A DNA stretch of 64,000 nucleotides from Olsenella_L sp051876355 (GTDB lineage: Bacteria; Actinomycetota; Coriobacteriia; Coriobacteriales; Atopobiaceae): the NCBI GenBank assembly GCA_051876355.1, contig JBJEHU010000037.1, forward strand, positions 1 to 64,000, in the 5' to 3' direction. The stretch's first letter is position 1. Each line of letters begins with the position of its first letter. The notes under the pieces are model-generated. The model did not search any database. It was not told the origin of the DNA and was given only the letters and a program-made list of their open reading frames with translations. Made by a program: the position numbers and the translations under genes. Positions 35,001 through 43,933 of the stretch are shown one piece after another.

Positions 35001-35843
35001 ATGTGGCTCAATGACCTATATCAGCATCTGAATCCGATCGCCATACAGATCGGCCCGCTTGCGATCCGATGGTATGGCATCGCGTACCTGGCAGGATTTG
35101 TCTGCGCCTACCTCGTGATCAGGAGCCTGAACAAGCGCTGGGAGCTCGATATCGTCGAGGACGATCTTCTGTCCATCGTGATCGGTGTCGCCTTCGGCGT
35201 CATCATCGGCGCCCGCCTCTTCTATATCCTGTTCTACGGTGCCGGCTACTATATTGCGCACCCGGCGTCGATCCTTGCGTTCAATGAAGGCGGCATGAGC
35301 TTCCATGGAGGGCTCTGCGGCGCTATCGTCGGTGGCTGGCTCGTCTGCCGCCATCTCCATATCTCGACGCTTTCCGTTGCAGACATGGCCGTCTGCGGCG
35401 CCCCTCTGGGCCTCTTCTTCGGCCGCTGCGCGAACTTCGTGAACGGCGAGCTCTGGGGCAAGCCGACCGATCTTCCCTGGGGCGTCATGTTCGAGACCGG
35501 CGGCAATGTCTACCGCCACCCCTCCCAGCTCTACGAAGCCATACTCGAAGGCCTCGTGATCTTCTTCGTGCTCTTTGCGCTCTCGAGGAAGAAGCCGCCC
35601 CGTCCGCAGGGCACGTTCATCGGCACGTTTCTCGTGCTCTATGGAACATTCCGCTTCCTGATCGAGTTCGTCCGCCTGCCGGATGCCCAGCTTGGCTATC
35701 TTCTCGGCACGAACTGGCTCACGATGGGGCAGTGCCTCTCGATCCCTATCTTCGTTATCGGTATCGTGATCCTCGTCTTTGCCCACAAGTACCAGCTCCC
35801 GCAGGTCGGCTATCTCAAGAAGGCGCCGGAGCGCACGAAATAG
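35001..35843 (+). CDS. lgt: Prolipoprotein diacylglyceryl transferase
   Basis: 280 residues, seven hydrophobic segments. The Lgt signature is visible: IRWYGIAYLAGF with the early Tyr/Arg, MSFHGGLCGAIVGG containing the catalytic-loop HGG, and GRCANFVNGELWGKP, the most conserved stretch, plus the later RHPSQLYEA. It transfers diacylglycerol from phosphatidylglycerol to the lipobox Cys of prolipoproteins at the membrane. ATG 35001 sits six bases after GGAG. Monocistronic, with a terminator at 35855. Confidence 0.95.
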   Translation: MWLNDLYQHLNPIAIQIGPLAIRWYGIAYLAGFVCAYLVIRSLNKRWELDIVEDDLLSIVIGVAFGVIIGARLFYILFYGAGYYIAHPASILAFNEGGMSFHGGLCGAIVGGWLVCRHLHISTLSVADMAVCGAPLGLFFGRCANFVNGELWGKPTDLPWGVMFETGGNVYRHPSQLYEAILEGLVIFFVLFALSRKKPPRPQGTFIGTFLVLYGTFRFLIEFVRLPDAQLGYLLGTNWLTMGQCLSIPIFVIGIVILVFAHKYQLPQVGYLKKAPERTK

Positions 35844-35854
35844 CACGGACAGCA

Positions 35855-35887
35855 GAAGGGCCAGGCAGCACGCCTGGCCCTTCTTCT
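35855..35887. terminator. Terminator between lgt and the convergent acidic-protein gene
   Basis: GAAGGGCCAGGC and GCCTGGCCCTTC pair around AGCAC, followed by TTCTT on the plus strand. Confidence 0.85.
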
Positions 35888-35908
35888 TGCCCTACCTGTC
35901 TCTATCTT

Positions 35909-36388
35909 CTATTCGAAGACGATGAACGGCTCCTCGTCGTATCCCTCGAGCTCGATATCGTCGCCCGTGAATCCGAAGATCTCGCGCGCATCCTCGAGCG
36001 CCGTGTTCTCCGCATCCTCGTCGTCCGCATCATCGGATTCGTCTTCGTCCGCAGGCTCGCTCCGCATATCGTAGGAGATGGCCTCGTCGCCTTCGGCAAG
36101 AGGGGTCGCGCTTACAAGCGAGCAGAGGCCTTCGCGTGTCGGCACGATCTTCTGCCACTGCGTCACGAGCGGCTCTTCCGGCTCCTCCGAGAGCTCGACG
36201 AGCGAATCGATATAGATTTCCTTCGCCCCTTCGAGCAGGTCTGAATTCTGGCGTATGTCCTCGAAATGGTCTGCGAACTTCTCGAGCGCTTCTTCGGCGC
36301 TGTCTGCCTTCACGATGCAGGGCATGAGGCAGTAGTTGTGCGCTTCGTCGAGCTCATCGTTGTAGCTGAAGTTTCCGACATAGAGCAT
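35909..36388 (-). CDS. Small acidic protein of unknown function
   Basis: 159 residues from ATG 36388 behind GAGGAGG. The first 75 residues look folded (MLYVGNFSYNDELDE, then CLMPCIVKADSAEEALEKFADHF, a strand-helix unit found in small uncharacterised actinobacterial proteins). A middle section mentions WQKIVPTREGL. From about residue 110 there is a run rich in Asp and Glu (PADEDESDDADDEDAE), then a short closing EGYDEEPFIVFE. No membrane segment, no signal peptide. I do not recognise the family. It is convergent with lgt and divergent from the B12 operon. Confidence 0.7.
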   Translation of the reverse strand: MLYVGNFSYNDELDEAHNYCLMPCIVKADSAEEALEKFADHFEDIRQNSDLLEGAKEIYIDSLVELSEEPEEPLVTQWQKIVPTREGLCSLVSATPLAEGDEAISYDMRSEPADEDESDDADDEDAENTALEDAREIFGFTGDDIELEGYDEEPFIVFE

Positions 36389-36921
36389 GGGTGCCTCCTC
36401 AGACGGCATTGCCTTGTCTTGAGCCTAGCAGCTCACATGCGGCAGGAAGCATCATTTGTATGCGGACGGCATGCTCCATCCGGCAAGGAGCCGAAAGCCT
36501 TGCGCCTTGCGCTTCGTGCGGTGCGAGACTGCGCCCATTTCCTTCGCTTTTCAGCCAGATGCTTGCTAGACTGAAGGGAGAAAGGCAGCACGCGCTGCCG
36601 CACAACCAAAGACACTGTCGGATGGATGAGGTTCGCCCGTACGAGTACGGGCGATCAAAAGGGAACCCGGTCGGAATCCGGGACAGCTGCCACTACTGTA
36701 TCGGGGAGAGCCTGGACGCACGCCCATTGGGCCATGAGCCTGAGAAGGGGTCCAGGAAGGCTTCTGCCATCCCCCAAGCCAGGAGACCTGCCCTCCATCC
36801 TAAGGTCCGATGCATCCTGGGCAAAGGGGGAGGCAGGCCGGAACAGCTGAAGCAGCAGGTACAGCCTGCCGCTCTCCTGGCGTCTGGCAGCCCGCTTTCC
36901 CGGGAGGAAAGGGAGAGCTCG
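36389..36921 (+). other. Long leader region of the B12 operon
   Basis: 533 bases between the divergent acidic-protein gene and the first surface-protein gene. TGCTAGACT at 36564-36572 is an extended -10 candidate. The riboswitch occupies about 36612-36797. Downstream, CTTTCC (36895-36900) can pair with GGAAAG (36906-36911) beside the GGGAG ribosome site of the first gene, a possible expression platform acting on translation. Confidence 0.5.
36612..36797 (+). ncRNA. Cobalamin riboswitch (B12 element)
   Basis: The conserved core is easily read: AAAAGGGAACCCGGT at 36657, GAATCCGGGACAGCTGCC (36674-36691) and CACTACTGTAT, then the distal CCAGGAGACCTGCC at 36779-36792. These match the order and spacing of the adenosylcobalamin riboswitch family. 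A GC-rich hairpin GCCCGTAC/GTACGGGC near 36634-36652 forms a peripheral stem. It should shut down the following capture and transport genes when B12 is plentiful. Confidence 0.88.
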
Positions 36922-39621
36922 ATGAAGCATCAGCCAGAAAGAGGCCAGCGCATCCTTGCATTCCTGCTTGCAGGAACGCTTGCTTGGTCCCAGGTGCCTG
37001 TCTCGGCACTTGCCGAGACGCAGGACACGGCGCAGCAGACAGAGACCGAAGAGGCTGCCGCAGCTGCCAGCACTGAGACCGAGGGCACGTCTGCTGCTTC
37101 GGATATGAGCTCGAGCGCCTCTTCTGTCGCATCCGAAAAGAGTGCCTCGTCTGGGACGACGGCAGAGGAGAGCGCGCCTGGCTCTGCAGCCTCCGAGGCT
37201 CAAGACAGCGCCAGCACCACAGGCACAGACCAGAGCACGGATCAGGGCACAGACAAGAGCACGACGGAGGAGCTGTCAACAGCTGCTGCCACGACGACGG
37301 CCGCTGCCGATACGGCCTCCTCTGATGCCGAGGAGCTCTCCGTCAAGATCCGCGTGATTGGACCTGATGCCGAGGGCAACGACTGCGACTGGCTCGCCGA
37401 AAAGACCGTCAAGGTCAAGAGCGGCACGACGGCGGCAGATCTCACGCAGGACCAGTTTGCCGGCACGCTCACGGCCGATATCCAGGCGTCGTCCTGGGGT
37501 GCCTACCTCAATACGATTACCTCTCCCTTCGACGGGAAGGCCTACGGCTACGATGCGACGAGCGGCAAGTACTGGCAGCTCTTCGTGAACGGTGCTGCAT
37601 CCGAGTCCGGCATGTCCCAGGTCACGCTTCAAGAGGGCACAGAGATTGTCTGGTACTACTCGGCCTATGGCGCATCGGTCACAGGAGCGAAGGTCGTAGA
37701 GGACCCGAGCCTCGAGACGCCGGATGCATCTGCCACACGGACCGAGGGCACAGCTGAGTGGGCGGGCTTCAACCAGGGCATGGCGGGAGGAGCCGTCACG
37801 GCCGATACGCCGGCCTCTGCTTCTGAGACGGCGCTTGCCTGGAATCCCGTCAAGATCGGCATGGGTGCCTCCGACCCTGTGCTCGTCGACGGCAAGCTCT
37901 ATATGGTCTCCGGCGGCACGCTCCAGGTCATCGATTCCTCGACGGGCGCTGTCCTTGCAACGAAGAAGATCTCGACGAAGTCCGGCTACTTCTGCCGTCC
38001 TGTCTATGCGGAGGGACTCCTGATCGTTCCGCTCGACGATGGCCGGCTCATGGCGTATACGCTCTATTCTTCCGATAGCGCCGATTCGCTGAAGCTTGTC
38101 TGGGAGACGCCGCGCATCGCGGCAAATGGCGCGACGCAGACGCTGTCGTCCCTCACGGTCGCAGGCGGACGTGTCTTTGCTGCCTTCTCTGTCGTCGACT
38201 GGAAAAATCCTCTCAACGGCACGGGCTATATCGTGTCTGCGTCTTTGAAAGATGGCTCGAGCTGGCAGGTCACGTCGGAAAACGATGAGTACTACTGGTC
38301 GGGCGCTGCCGTGCACGGCTCCGATATCGTGATTGCAGACGAGAAGGGATATGCCTATCTCCTGAACGGTGCCGACGGCTCCGAGATTTCCTCGGTGAGC
38401 CTCGGGAGCTCAAGCCATGCAAGCATCACGAAGGTGTCCGATTCCGAATATCTTGCCGTGACGACAGACGGCGTGCTCCATGTGCTGAATGTCTCTGACA
38501 CAGCGATTTCCGAGACCGGCTCCGTGAAGTTCTGCGACCGTTCGACCTCGACAGCTGTCGTCTCCAACGGCATTGCCTTTGTCGGTGGCTCGACGGGCAC
38601 AAGCTGGCCCTATGAGGGAACGCTTTCCGCTATCGATCTTTCCCGCATCGGCGAGGCAGGCTATGTGCCCCAGACGGTCGATGTCGGCAACGGTGCCGTC
38701 CAGTCGACGCCGCTTGTCGTGGCAGGCAGCTCCAAGACATCCATCTATGTGACGACGAACAGCAACCCCGGCGGCCTCTCGCTCGTGAGCTACGAGAACG
38801 GCACGCTCTCGGCGGCACAGACGGTCTTCACGCCGGGTGACGCGACCTATCAGAACTACTGCACCGCATCGCCTATTGCGTCCAAGTCCGGCCTCATCTT
38901 CTACACGAACGATTCCGGCTATCTCTTTGCGCTCAAGAATGTCCTTGCCGGTACCGAAAGCTGGACCCTCTCGTTCGACAGCAACGGCGGCAGCTCCATC
39001 GACTCGAAGAGCGTCGTTTCTGGCATGGCGGCAGGAAACGTCGATGAGCCGACGCGCGATGGCTATACGTTTGCCGGCTGGTATCTTGACCCTGAGTTCA
39101 AGAATGCATTCGATGCTGCGGCGACCTATGTAAGGCCTTCCGGCAGCACGACGACGCTCTATGCCAAATGGATAGAGAACACGCCGGCACCTGAGCCGGG
39201 AACAGATGACAACAGCGGAAACGGCACGGACCAGAACGGAGGCGGGACCGTTCCTGCAGGCACGGATGAGAAGGGAGACGGCGCAGGGAACACGAATGGC
39301 ACAGCTCCCGAGACGCGCTCTGCACGTACAGCCACGACGTCCTCTGCAGGCACGGTCCAGACGGCAGGCGAGAGCGGCAGCACGGATGCCGGATTGCCGG
39401 CCGAGACGGCAAGCGTCACGTCTGCTCCCGCACAGTCCGGCAGCACGGGTTCCCAGAGCTCCTCTTCCAAGAGTTCGGAAGAGAGCAGCGAGGCAGCGGC
39501 TGATCTTGCAGGCAGCAGCACAGCGGGCGTAGCCTGGAACATCGTGGTGCCGGTCGTGCTCCTTGTCCTTGGCCTCTTCCTCATTCTCTTTGCGCTGAAG
39601 CGCAGGAAGCAGGAGAAGTAG
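36922..39621 (+). CDS. Large surface protein: DUF4430, beta-propeller, InlB-type repeat, C-terminal anchor
   Basis: 899 residues from ATG 36922 (GGGAG). Order: signal peptide 1-31 (ends VSALAE); Ser/Thr/Ala-rich stretch 32-135; a DUF4430 transcobalamin-like domain about 139-250 (SVKIRVIG, GYDATSGKYWQLFVNG, GTEIVWYYSAYG); a PQQ/YVTN-like beta-propeller about 305-670 with repeats such as DPVLVDGKLYMVSGGTLQVID; an InlB B-type repeat 680-750 (FDSNGG ... DGYTFAGWY ... YAKW); a low-complexity stalk; a membrane helix near 870-892 and RRKQEK. DUF4430 resembles the C-terminal half of human transcobalamin. Behind a B12 riboswitch and before a B12-type ECF transporter, it probably captures cobalamin or a cobamide at the surface. 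Confidence 0.8.
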   Translation: MKHQPERGQRILAFLLAGTLAWSQVPVSALAETQDTAQQTETEEAAAAASTETEGTSAASDMSSSASSVASEKSASSGTTAEESAPGSAASEAQDSASTTGTDQSTDQGTDKSTTEELSTAAATTTAAADTASSDAEELSVKIRVIGPDAEGNDCDWLAEKTVKVKSGTTAADLTQDQFAGTLTADIQASSWGAYLNTITSPFDGKAYGYDATSGKYWQLFVNGAASESGMSQVTLQEGTEIVWYYSAYGASVTGAKVVEDPSLETPDASATRTEGTAEWAGFNQGMAGGAVTADTPASASETALAWNPVKIGMGASDPVLVDGKLYMVSGGTLQVIDSSTGAVLATKKISTKSGYFCRPVYAEGLLIVPLDDGRLMAYTLYSSDSADSLKLVWETPRIAANGATQTLSSLTVAGGRVFAAFSVVDWKNPLNGTGYIVSASLKDGSSWQVTSENDEYYWSGAAVHGSDIVIADEKGYAYLLNGADGSEISSVSLGSSSHASITKVSDSEYLAVTTDGVLHVLNVSDTAISETGSVKFCDRSTSTAVVSNGIAFVGGSTGTSWPYEGTLSAIDLSRIGEAGYVPQTVDVGNGAVQSTPLVVAGSSKTSIYVTTNSNPGGLSLVSYENGTLSAAQTVFTPGDATYQNYCTASPIASKSGLIFYTNDSGYLFALKNVLAGTESWTLSFDSNGGSSIDSKSVVSGMAAGNVDEPTRDGYTFAGWYLDPEFKNAFDAAATYVRPSGSTTTLYAKWIENTPAPEPGTDDNSGNGTDQNGGGTVPAGTDEKGDGAGNTNGTAPETRSARTATTSSAGTVQTAGESGSTDAGLPAETASVTSAPAQSGSTGSQSSSSKSSEESSEAAADLAGSSTAGVAWNIVVPVVLLVLGLFLILFALKRRKQEK

Positions 39622-39622
39622 C

Positions 39623-40780
39623 GTGGCAGGATATATCGTCCACGACCCGGACAGCAGGAAGCCCGAGCAGGAACATGCAGGCAAGCGGCGTCCCAGCTGG
39701 AAGCTGCCGCTTGCCGCAGGTATCGTCCTTGTCGTGGCGGCAGTTCTTGGCCTTGTGGCCGCCTTCGGCCTGCCACAAGGCTCTTCGACGGTCGAGGAGG
39801 GCACGAGCACCGTCCAGGAGCAGCCGGCACTCACCGAAGCGCGCATCGAGGCGGCACTCAAGGACCTGGCATGGAAGGGGGCCGATATTGGCCTCGATCC
39901 TGCCTCTGTCACGGTCACGATCCAGGATGATGGCTCGGTATCTGTGGCCGCAAGGGATGACGGAAAGGCGGCAGATGCCGTGCCGCTCGCAGCCAAGCGG
40001 CTCCTTGCCCTTGCTTCCTGGATCCAGGACGAGATGGGAGCGGACGCTCCTGCAATCACCTGGAGTGTCAGCACAACCGAAGGCGTCCAGGTCTTCGAAG
40101 GCTCGCTCGATGCCGGCAAAGCGCCTGCGGCGGATGCCGGAAGCACGGAGGAGCTCCTCTCGGCGCTTTCGTCCTACCAGCTCTCCGATGCAGCCTGGCA
40201 GGATCTGGGGCTTGCCGATGTTCCCGAATCTGGCGGCAGAGACAGCCAGCAGGCTGGGGAGAGCGCAGCATCATCTGACAGCGGGACATCCCAGAGCGGC
40301 AATGCAGGCGAAGACGGGAGCGCAGGCTCCGGCAGCAGCGCTTCTGCTGCATCGGGAGGCAGCTCCTCTTCCGGCAGTGGGGGCGCGGCACAGGACAGCT
40401 CCGGCACATCGCAGGGAGGATCTGCAGCGCCGGCGAGTCAGCCAGGCTCTGGAAATGGATCGGATGCCGGCACGCCTTCTTCCATCACGGTCTCGGTCTC
40501 GGTCGATTCCAGCCTCGGTGGCGGCAGCTCCACGTCTGCGACTGTCAGCCTGCCTTCCGGCTCGTCGGTCCTCGATGCGCTCCAGGCGGCCGGCTATTCC
40601 GTGGACACGCAGAACACGCAGTACGGCATCTATATCGTGGGAATCGGTGGCGTCGAGGCGAGCTCGCGCGACCGCAAGGGCTGGGTATACGCCGTGAACG
40701 GCGTCGAGCCGAGCTATTCGGCCGCGAACTATGCGCTCTCGTCGGGCGACTCGATTGCGTGGACGTATGTCTCCTACTGA
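39623..40780 (+). CDS. Membrane-anchored DUF4430 protein, second B12-capture candidate
   Basis: 385 residues from GTG 39623, one base after the stop of the previous gene. A short cytoplasmic head is followed by a membrane helix at about 28-50 (LPLAAGIVLVVAAVLGLVAAF), a globular region 65-185, a Ser/Gly/Ala-rich spacer 200-285 and a C-terminal DUF4430-like domain (ITVSVSVDSSLGG, SVLDALQAAGYSVDTQNTQYG, GWVYAVNGVEPSYS, DSIAWTYVSY). As in the larger neighbour this fold is the bacterial counterpart of the transcobalamin C-terminal domain. It may hand the ligand from the surface protein to the ECF-S component. Confidence 0.8.
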   Translation: MAGYIVHDPDSRKPEQEHAGKRRPSWKLPLAAGIVLVVAAVLGLVAAFGLPQGSSTVEEGTSTVQEQPALTEARIEAALKDLAWKGADIGLDPASVTVTIQDDGSVSVAARDDGKAADAVPLAAKRLLALASWIQDEMGADAPAITWSVSTTEGVQVFEGSLDAGKAPAADAGSTEELLSALSSYQLSDAAWQDLGLADVPESGGRDSQQAGESAASSDSGTSQSGNAGEDGSAGSGSSASAASGGSSSSGSGGAAQDSSGTSQGGSAAPASQPGSGNGSDAGTPSSITVSVSVDSSLGGGSSTSATVSLPSGSSVLDALQAAGYSVDTQNTQYGIYIVGIGGVEASSRDRKGWVYAVNGVEPSYSAANYALSSGDSIAWTYVSY

Positions 40781-41681
40781 TGAGATCTTCGAGGAAGGGA
40801 CGGATAGCGCAGAGACGCTCCGTCCCTTCGCCTCCTTCCATCCGGCCGTCGCGCTGGCAGCGGGCACGATCTTGCTGCTCTTTGCGATGTTTGCCCTGCA
40901 GCCGGTCTATGTCTGCCTGAGCCTCGTCTCTGCGCTTCTGCTCTCGGGCATCCTCCGCGGGTGGGGAAAGACGCTTTCCCAGCTCCGCTGGCAGCTGGGA
41001 ATCATCGTCCTTTTGTCCTGCGTGAATGCGCTCTTTGCAGGCTATGGGGCGACGGCGCTTCTTGCGATCGGCCCCTTCACGGTCACGGCGGAGAGCCTCG
41101 GCTATGGAGCGATGATGGGTGCGGTCTTCGTCTCTGTCATGCTCTGGTGCGAGAATCTTTCCGCCATGGTGAGCGAGGACGAGGTCATGCAGATGATGGG
41201 AACGAAGGCGCCTGCCACCGCGACGACCTTGGCCATCGCTGCCCAGCTCGTGCCCCAGTCCATAAGGAGATACCACGCGGTGAAGGATGCGCATCTTGCA
41301 GCCACCGCGGCGAAGTGTCCCTCTGCTGCCCGGGAGCGCACGGACATCCTTGCCGGAGGGATCCTCCTCTCCTGGATGCTCGAAGATTCGATTGGGCGGG
41401 CCGACGCGATGCGTGCCCGTGGCTGGGCCAGAGGGCAGAAGCGCTCTGCCTACCAGACGCACCGGTTCCACGTGCGCGATGCCTTCGCGCTTGTCTGCCT
41501 TGGCATGCTGGGGCTTTTCGCAGCATGCTTTGCCGTGCAGGCGGCTGAGGAGTGGCACTTCTATCCGACGATGCCCACGCTTGCCTTCTGGTGGGGGTAT
41601 GTCCCGTTTGCTGTGCTGGCCTGCCTTCCTCTATGCTCTGCTGTGCACGAAAGGCTGCTCTGGCGGAAGGAGGAGAGATGA
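40767..41681 (+). CDS. ECF transporter T component (EcfT/CbiQ-like)
   Basis: 304 residues overlapping the previous gene by 14 bases. Five or six hydrophobic segments and the coupling helices of the T family are visible, with RADAMRARGWARGQ (the second A-R-G type motif that docks on the ATPases). It joins the S component to the two ATPase domains of the next gene. I place the start at ATG 40767; no strong ribosome site is present, which fits translational coupling. Part of the B12 operon. Confidence 0.85.
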   Translation: MSPTDEIFEEGTDSAETLRPFASFHPAVALAAGTILLLFAMFALQPVYVCLSLVSALLLSGILRGWGKTLSQLRWQLGIIVLLSCVNALFAGYGATALLAIGPFTVTAESLGYGAMMGAVFVSVMLWCENLSAMVSEDEVMQMMGTKAPATATTLAIAAQLVPQSIRRYHAVKDAHLAATAAKCPSAARERTDILAGGILLSWMLEDSIGRADAMRARGWARGQKRSAYQTHRFHVRDAFALVCLGMLGLFAACFAVQAAEEWHFYPTMPTLAFWWGYVPFAVLACLPLCSAVHERLLWRKEER

Positions 41682-43108
41682 GCGGAACTGCTCTGGAGTT
41701 TTCCCATGTGGGCTTTCGCTATGCGGTGCCGGAAGGGGAGGAGGCAGGGCCTTCGGTCCTTTCCGATGCCTCATTTGCGGTGCCGGAAGGCAGCTTCGCG
41801 ATCCTTTCCGGCCAGAACGGCTCCGGCAAGACGACGCTCCTGCGCCTTGCGAAGCCCGAGCTTGCACCGCATGGGGAGCGCACGGGTGACATCGAGTTCT
41901 TCGGGCGTCCGCTCGCGGAACTCACGCCGCAGGAGTCTGCTGCCGGCATCGGCTATGTGTTCCAGGACCCCGAGAGCCAGATCGTCTGCGATACGGTCTG
42001 GCATGAGCTTGCATTCGGTCTCGAGAACCTTGGCTGCACGCAGGAGGAGATGCGCCAGCGCATAGCAGAGACCTGCTATTTCTTCGGTATCGATTCCTGG
42101 TTCCGGAAGAAGACCGCTGAGCTCTCAGGCGGACAGAAGCAGATTCTGGCCCTTGCCTCCCTCATGGTCATGAGGCCACAACTGCTGCTTCTCGATGAGC
42201 CGACCTCGATGCTCGATCCTCTGGCCGCAAAGACATTCCTGGGCCTGCTCTGGCGCATGAACCAGGAGCTCGGCGTCACCGTCATCATCTCGACGCATGA
42301 CCCGGCACCTCTCGTGCCCTATGCAGACCGGGCGCTCAGGATCACGGACACAGGCACGGTCGAGGTAGCCGACGTCCATGCGCTGGCAGATGAGCCTGGC
42401 GCCTTGGCCGGCATGGAGCCGCTCTCCGAGGGCAAAGGCACAGCTGCAGAGCTCCGGGGCGTCTATCAGCGCTACGCTGCGAAGGCTTCCTGGGTACTCC
42501 GCGACTGCACGTTTGCGGTGCCGGAGGGGAGCTTGCATGTGCTTCTCGGCGGCAACGGCTCGGGCAAGTCGACGGCGCTCGGCGTCCTTGCCGGCTTCAT
42601 CTCCGTACAGCATGGGAAGGCACGGAATGCCCATGCGAAGATGCAGGCATATCTGCCGCAGAACCCGCGGGCGCTCTTCGAGAAGCCTTCGATCGAAGAG
42701 GAGCTCATGGAGTGGAGCGCCTCTGTCGGCTATGGCAGAGACGACGTGGAACAGCTGCTCGTGGCCCTGGGATTGCCTCATGATGCCGCATTCCTGGCCA
42801 GGCATCCTTATGATGTCTCGGGCGGACAGGAAGAGCTTCTGGCAGCAGCGAAGCTCCTGCTGACACGTCCGGAGATCCTGCTGCTCGATGAGCCGACAGC
42901 CGGGCTAGACCGCACATCGAAGCGAAGGCTCGCTCTGGCGCTCCAGAAGGCGCAGAAGAAAGGCACGACGATCGTCTGCGCGACGCATGACACGGAGCTC
43001 GTGCGTGCACTTGCCGATACCGTCACGCTCATCTTCGACGGAGGAGCGGCCGTCAGCACTTCAGCGGAGGACTTCCTTGCCCGTTCCTGGCTCTGGGGGC
43101 AGAAATGA
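41678..43108 (+). CDS. ECF transporter ATPase, two ABC domains in one chain
   Basis: 476 residues, start overlapping the ecfT stop as ATGA, ribosome site GGAGGAG. Domain 1: Walker A GQNGSGKTT, Q-loop VFQDPESQIV, signature LSGGQKQ, Walker B LLLLDEPTSMLD, switch STHDP. Domain 2 (from residue about 250): GGNGSGKST, VSGGQEE, ILLLDEPTAGLD and CATHDTE. The VFQDPESQ stretch is typical of EcfA subunits, which are usually two separate proteins; here they are fused. It powers uptake for the S component encoded next. Confidence 0.9.
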   Translation: MSGTALEFSHVGFRYAVPEGEEAGPSVLSDASFAVPEGSFAILSGQNGSGKTTLLRLAKPELAPHGERTGDIEFFGRPLAELTPQESAAGIGYVFQDPESQIVCDTVWHELAFGLENLGCTQEEMRQRIAETCYFFGIDSWFRKKTAELSGGQKQILALASLMVMRPQLLLLDEPTSMLDPLAAKTFLGLLWRMNQELGVTVIISTHDPAPLVPYADRALRITDTGTVEVADVHALADEPGALAGMEPLSEGKGTAAELRGVYQRYAAKASWVLRDCTFAVPEGSLHVLLGGNGSGKSTALGVLAGFISVQHGKARNAHAKMQAYLPQNPRALFEKPSIEEELMEWSASVGYGRDDVEQLLVALGLPHDAAFLARHPYDVSGGQEELLAAAKLLLTRPEILLLDEPTAGLDRTSKRRLALALQKAQKKGTTIVCATHDTELVRALADTVTLIFDGGAAVSTSAEDFLARSWLWGQK

Positions 43109-43788
43109 GGGCAGCAAGGATCATACGGGCAGCAGAGCCTCTCGTGCTGGCTCTTGTCCCTGCCCTCATGCTCTGGTCCGCCTGGGCCGGATCTGCCGCC
43201 TCGGGCGGTCTTGCGCTTCTGGCGGCAGCGGTGGCCATCGTCTTTATGCTCTCGGGCATCGAGGCAGGAAAGCCGGCACTCCGGCAGATGATGCCGGTGG
43301 CCTGCATGGCGGCCCTGGCAGCGGCAGGCAGGATCCTCTTTGCAGCGTTGCCTGATGTGAAGCCGGTATCGGCCATTGCGATTCTGGCCGGGGCGCTTCT
43401 GGGGCCTGAGAGCGGCTTTGCAGTCGGCGCCTTCGCGGCGCTCCTCTCGAACTTCTTCTTCGGGCAGGGTGCCTGGACGCCGCTCCAGATGTATGCCTGG
43501 GGGCTCGTCGGCTATCTCGGCGGCGTGCTTGCGCGGCACGGGCTCCTGAAGAAGCGCTGGCAGCTGGCCGCAGCAGGCGTGCTTTCGGGCCTTCTCTACG
43601 GAGCGATTCTCAATGGCTGGTATGTCCTGGGCTATGTGAGGCCGATCGTGCTCGAGACCGTGATCGCTGCCTTCCTTGCGGGCTTTCCGCTCGACCTTGT
43701 CCACGGGCTTTCCACCGCTGGCTTCCTGCTGCTTGTCTGGATTCCCTGGGGTCGTTCGCTCAGACGCGCTCTTGCACGCTATGATTAG
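43105..43788 (+). CDS. ECF transporter S component, probable cobalamin-specific (CbrT-like)
   Basis: 227 residues, ATGA overlap with the ATPase gene. Six or so hydrophobic segments with no other domain; segments such as AIAILAGALLGPESGFAVGAFAALLSNFFFGQG are typical of S components of the CbrT/DUF6580-like group (the glycine- and NFFFGQG-rich middle). The upstream cobalamin riboswitch supports B12 or a cobamide as ligand. This is an inference; some members of this fold take other vitamins. Last gene of the operon. Confidence 0.8.
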   Translation: MRAARIIRAAEPLVLALVPALMLWSAWAGSAASGGLALLAAAVAIVFMLSGIEAGKPALRQMMPVACMAALAAAGRILFAALPDVKPVSAIAILAGALLGPESGFAVGAFAALLSNFFFGQGAWTPLQMYAWGLVGYLGGVLARHGLLKKRWQLAAAGVLSGLLYGAILNGWYVLGYVRPIVLETVIAAFLAGFPLDLVHGLSTAGFLLLVWIPWGRSLRRALARYD

Positions 43789-43933
43789 AGACCCACAACA
43801 GAAACGCAGCCTTGACGCACTACTCGGCATCAAGGGAACTTCGCAGAGGTGCCACATTCCGCATCCTCCATTTGCAAAGTTGTCCCTGCTTTTGTATTAT
43901 CTGTATGTTTTGCCAATCTAGAAGGAGATGTGC

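Noticed and set aside
39385..39405. LPAET in the stalk of the large surface protein as a sortase signal
   Set aside because: It lies about 70 residues before the C-terminal membrane helix, whereas sorting motifs sit directly before it. It is more likely chance in low-complexity sequence.
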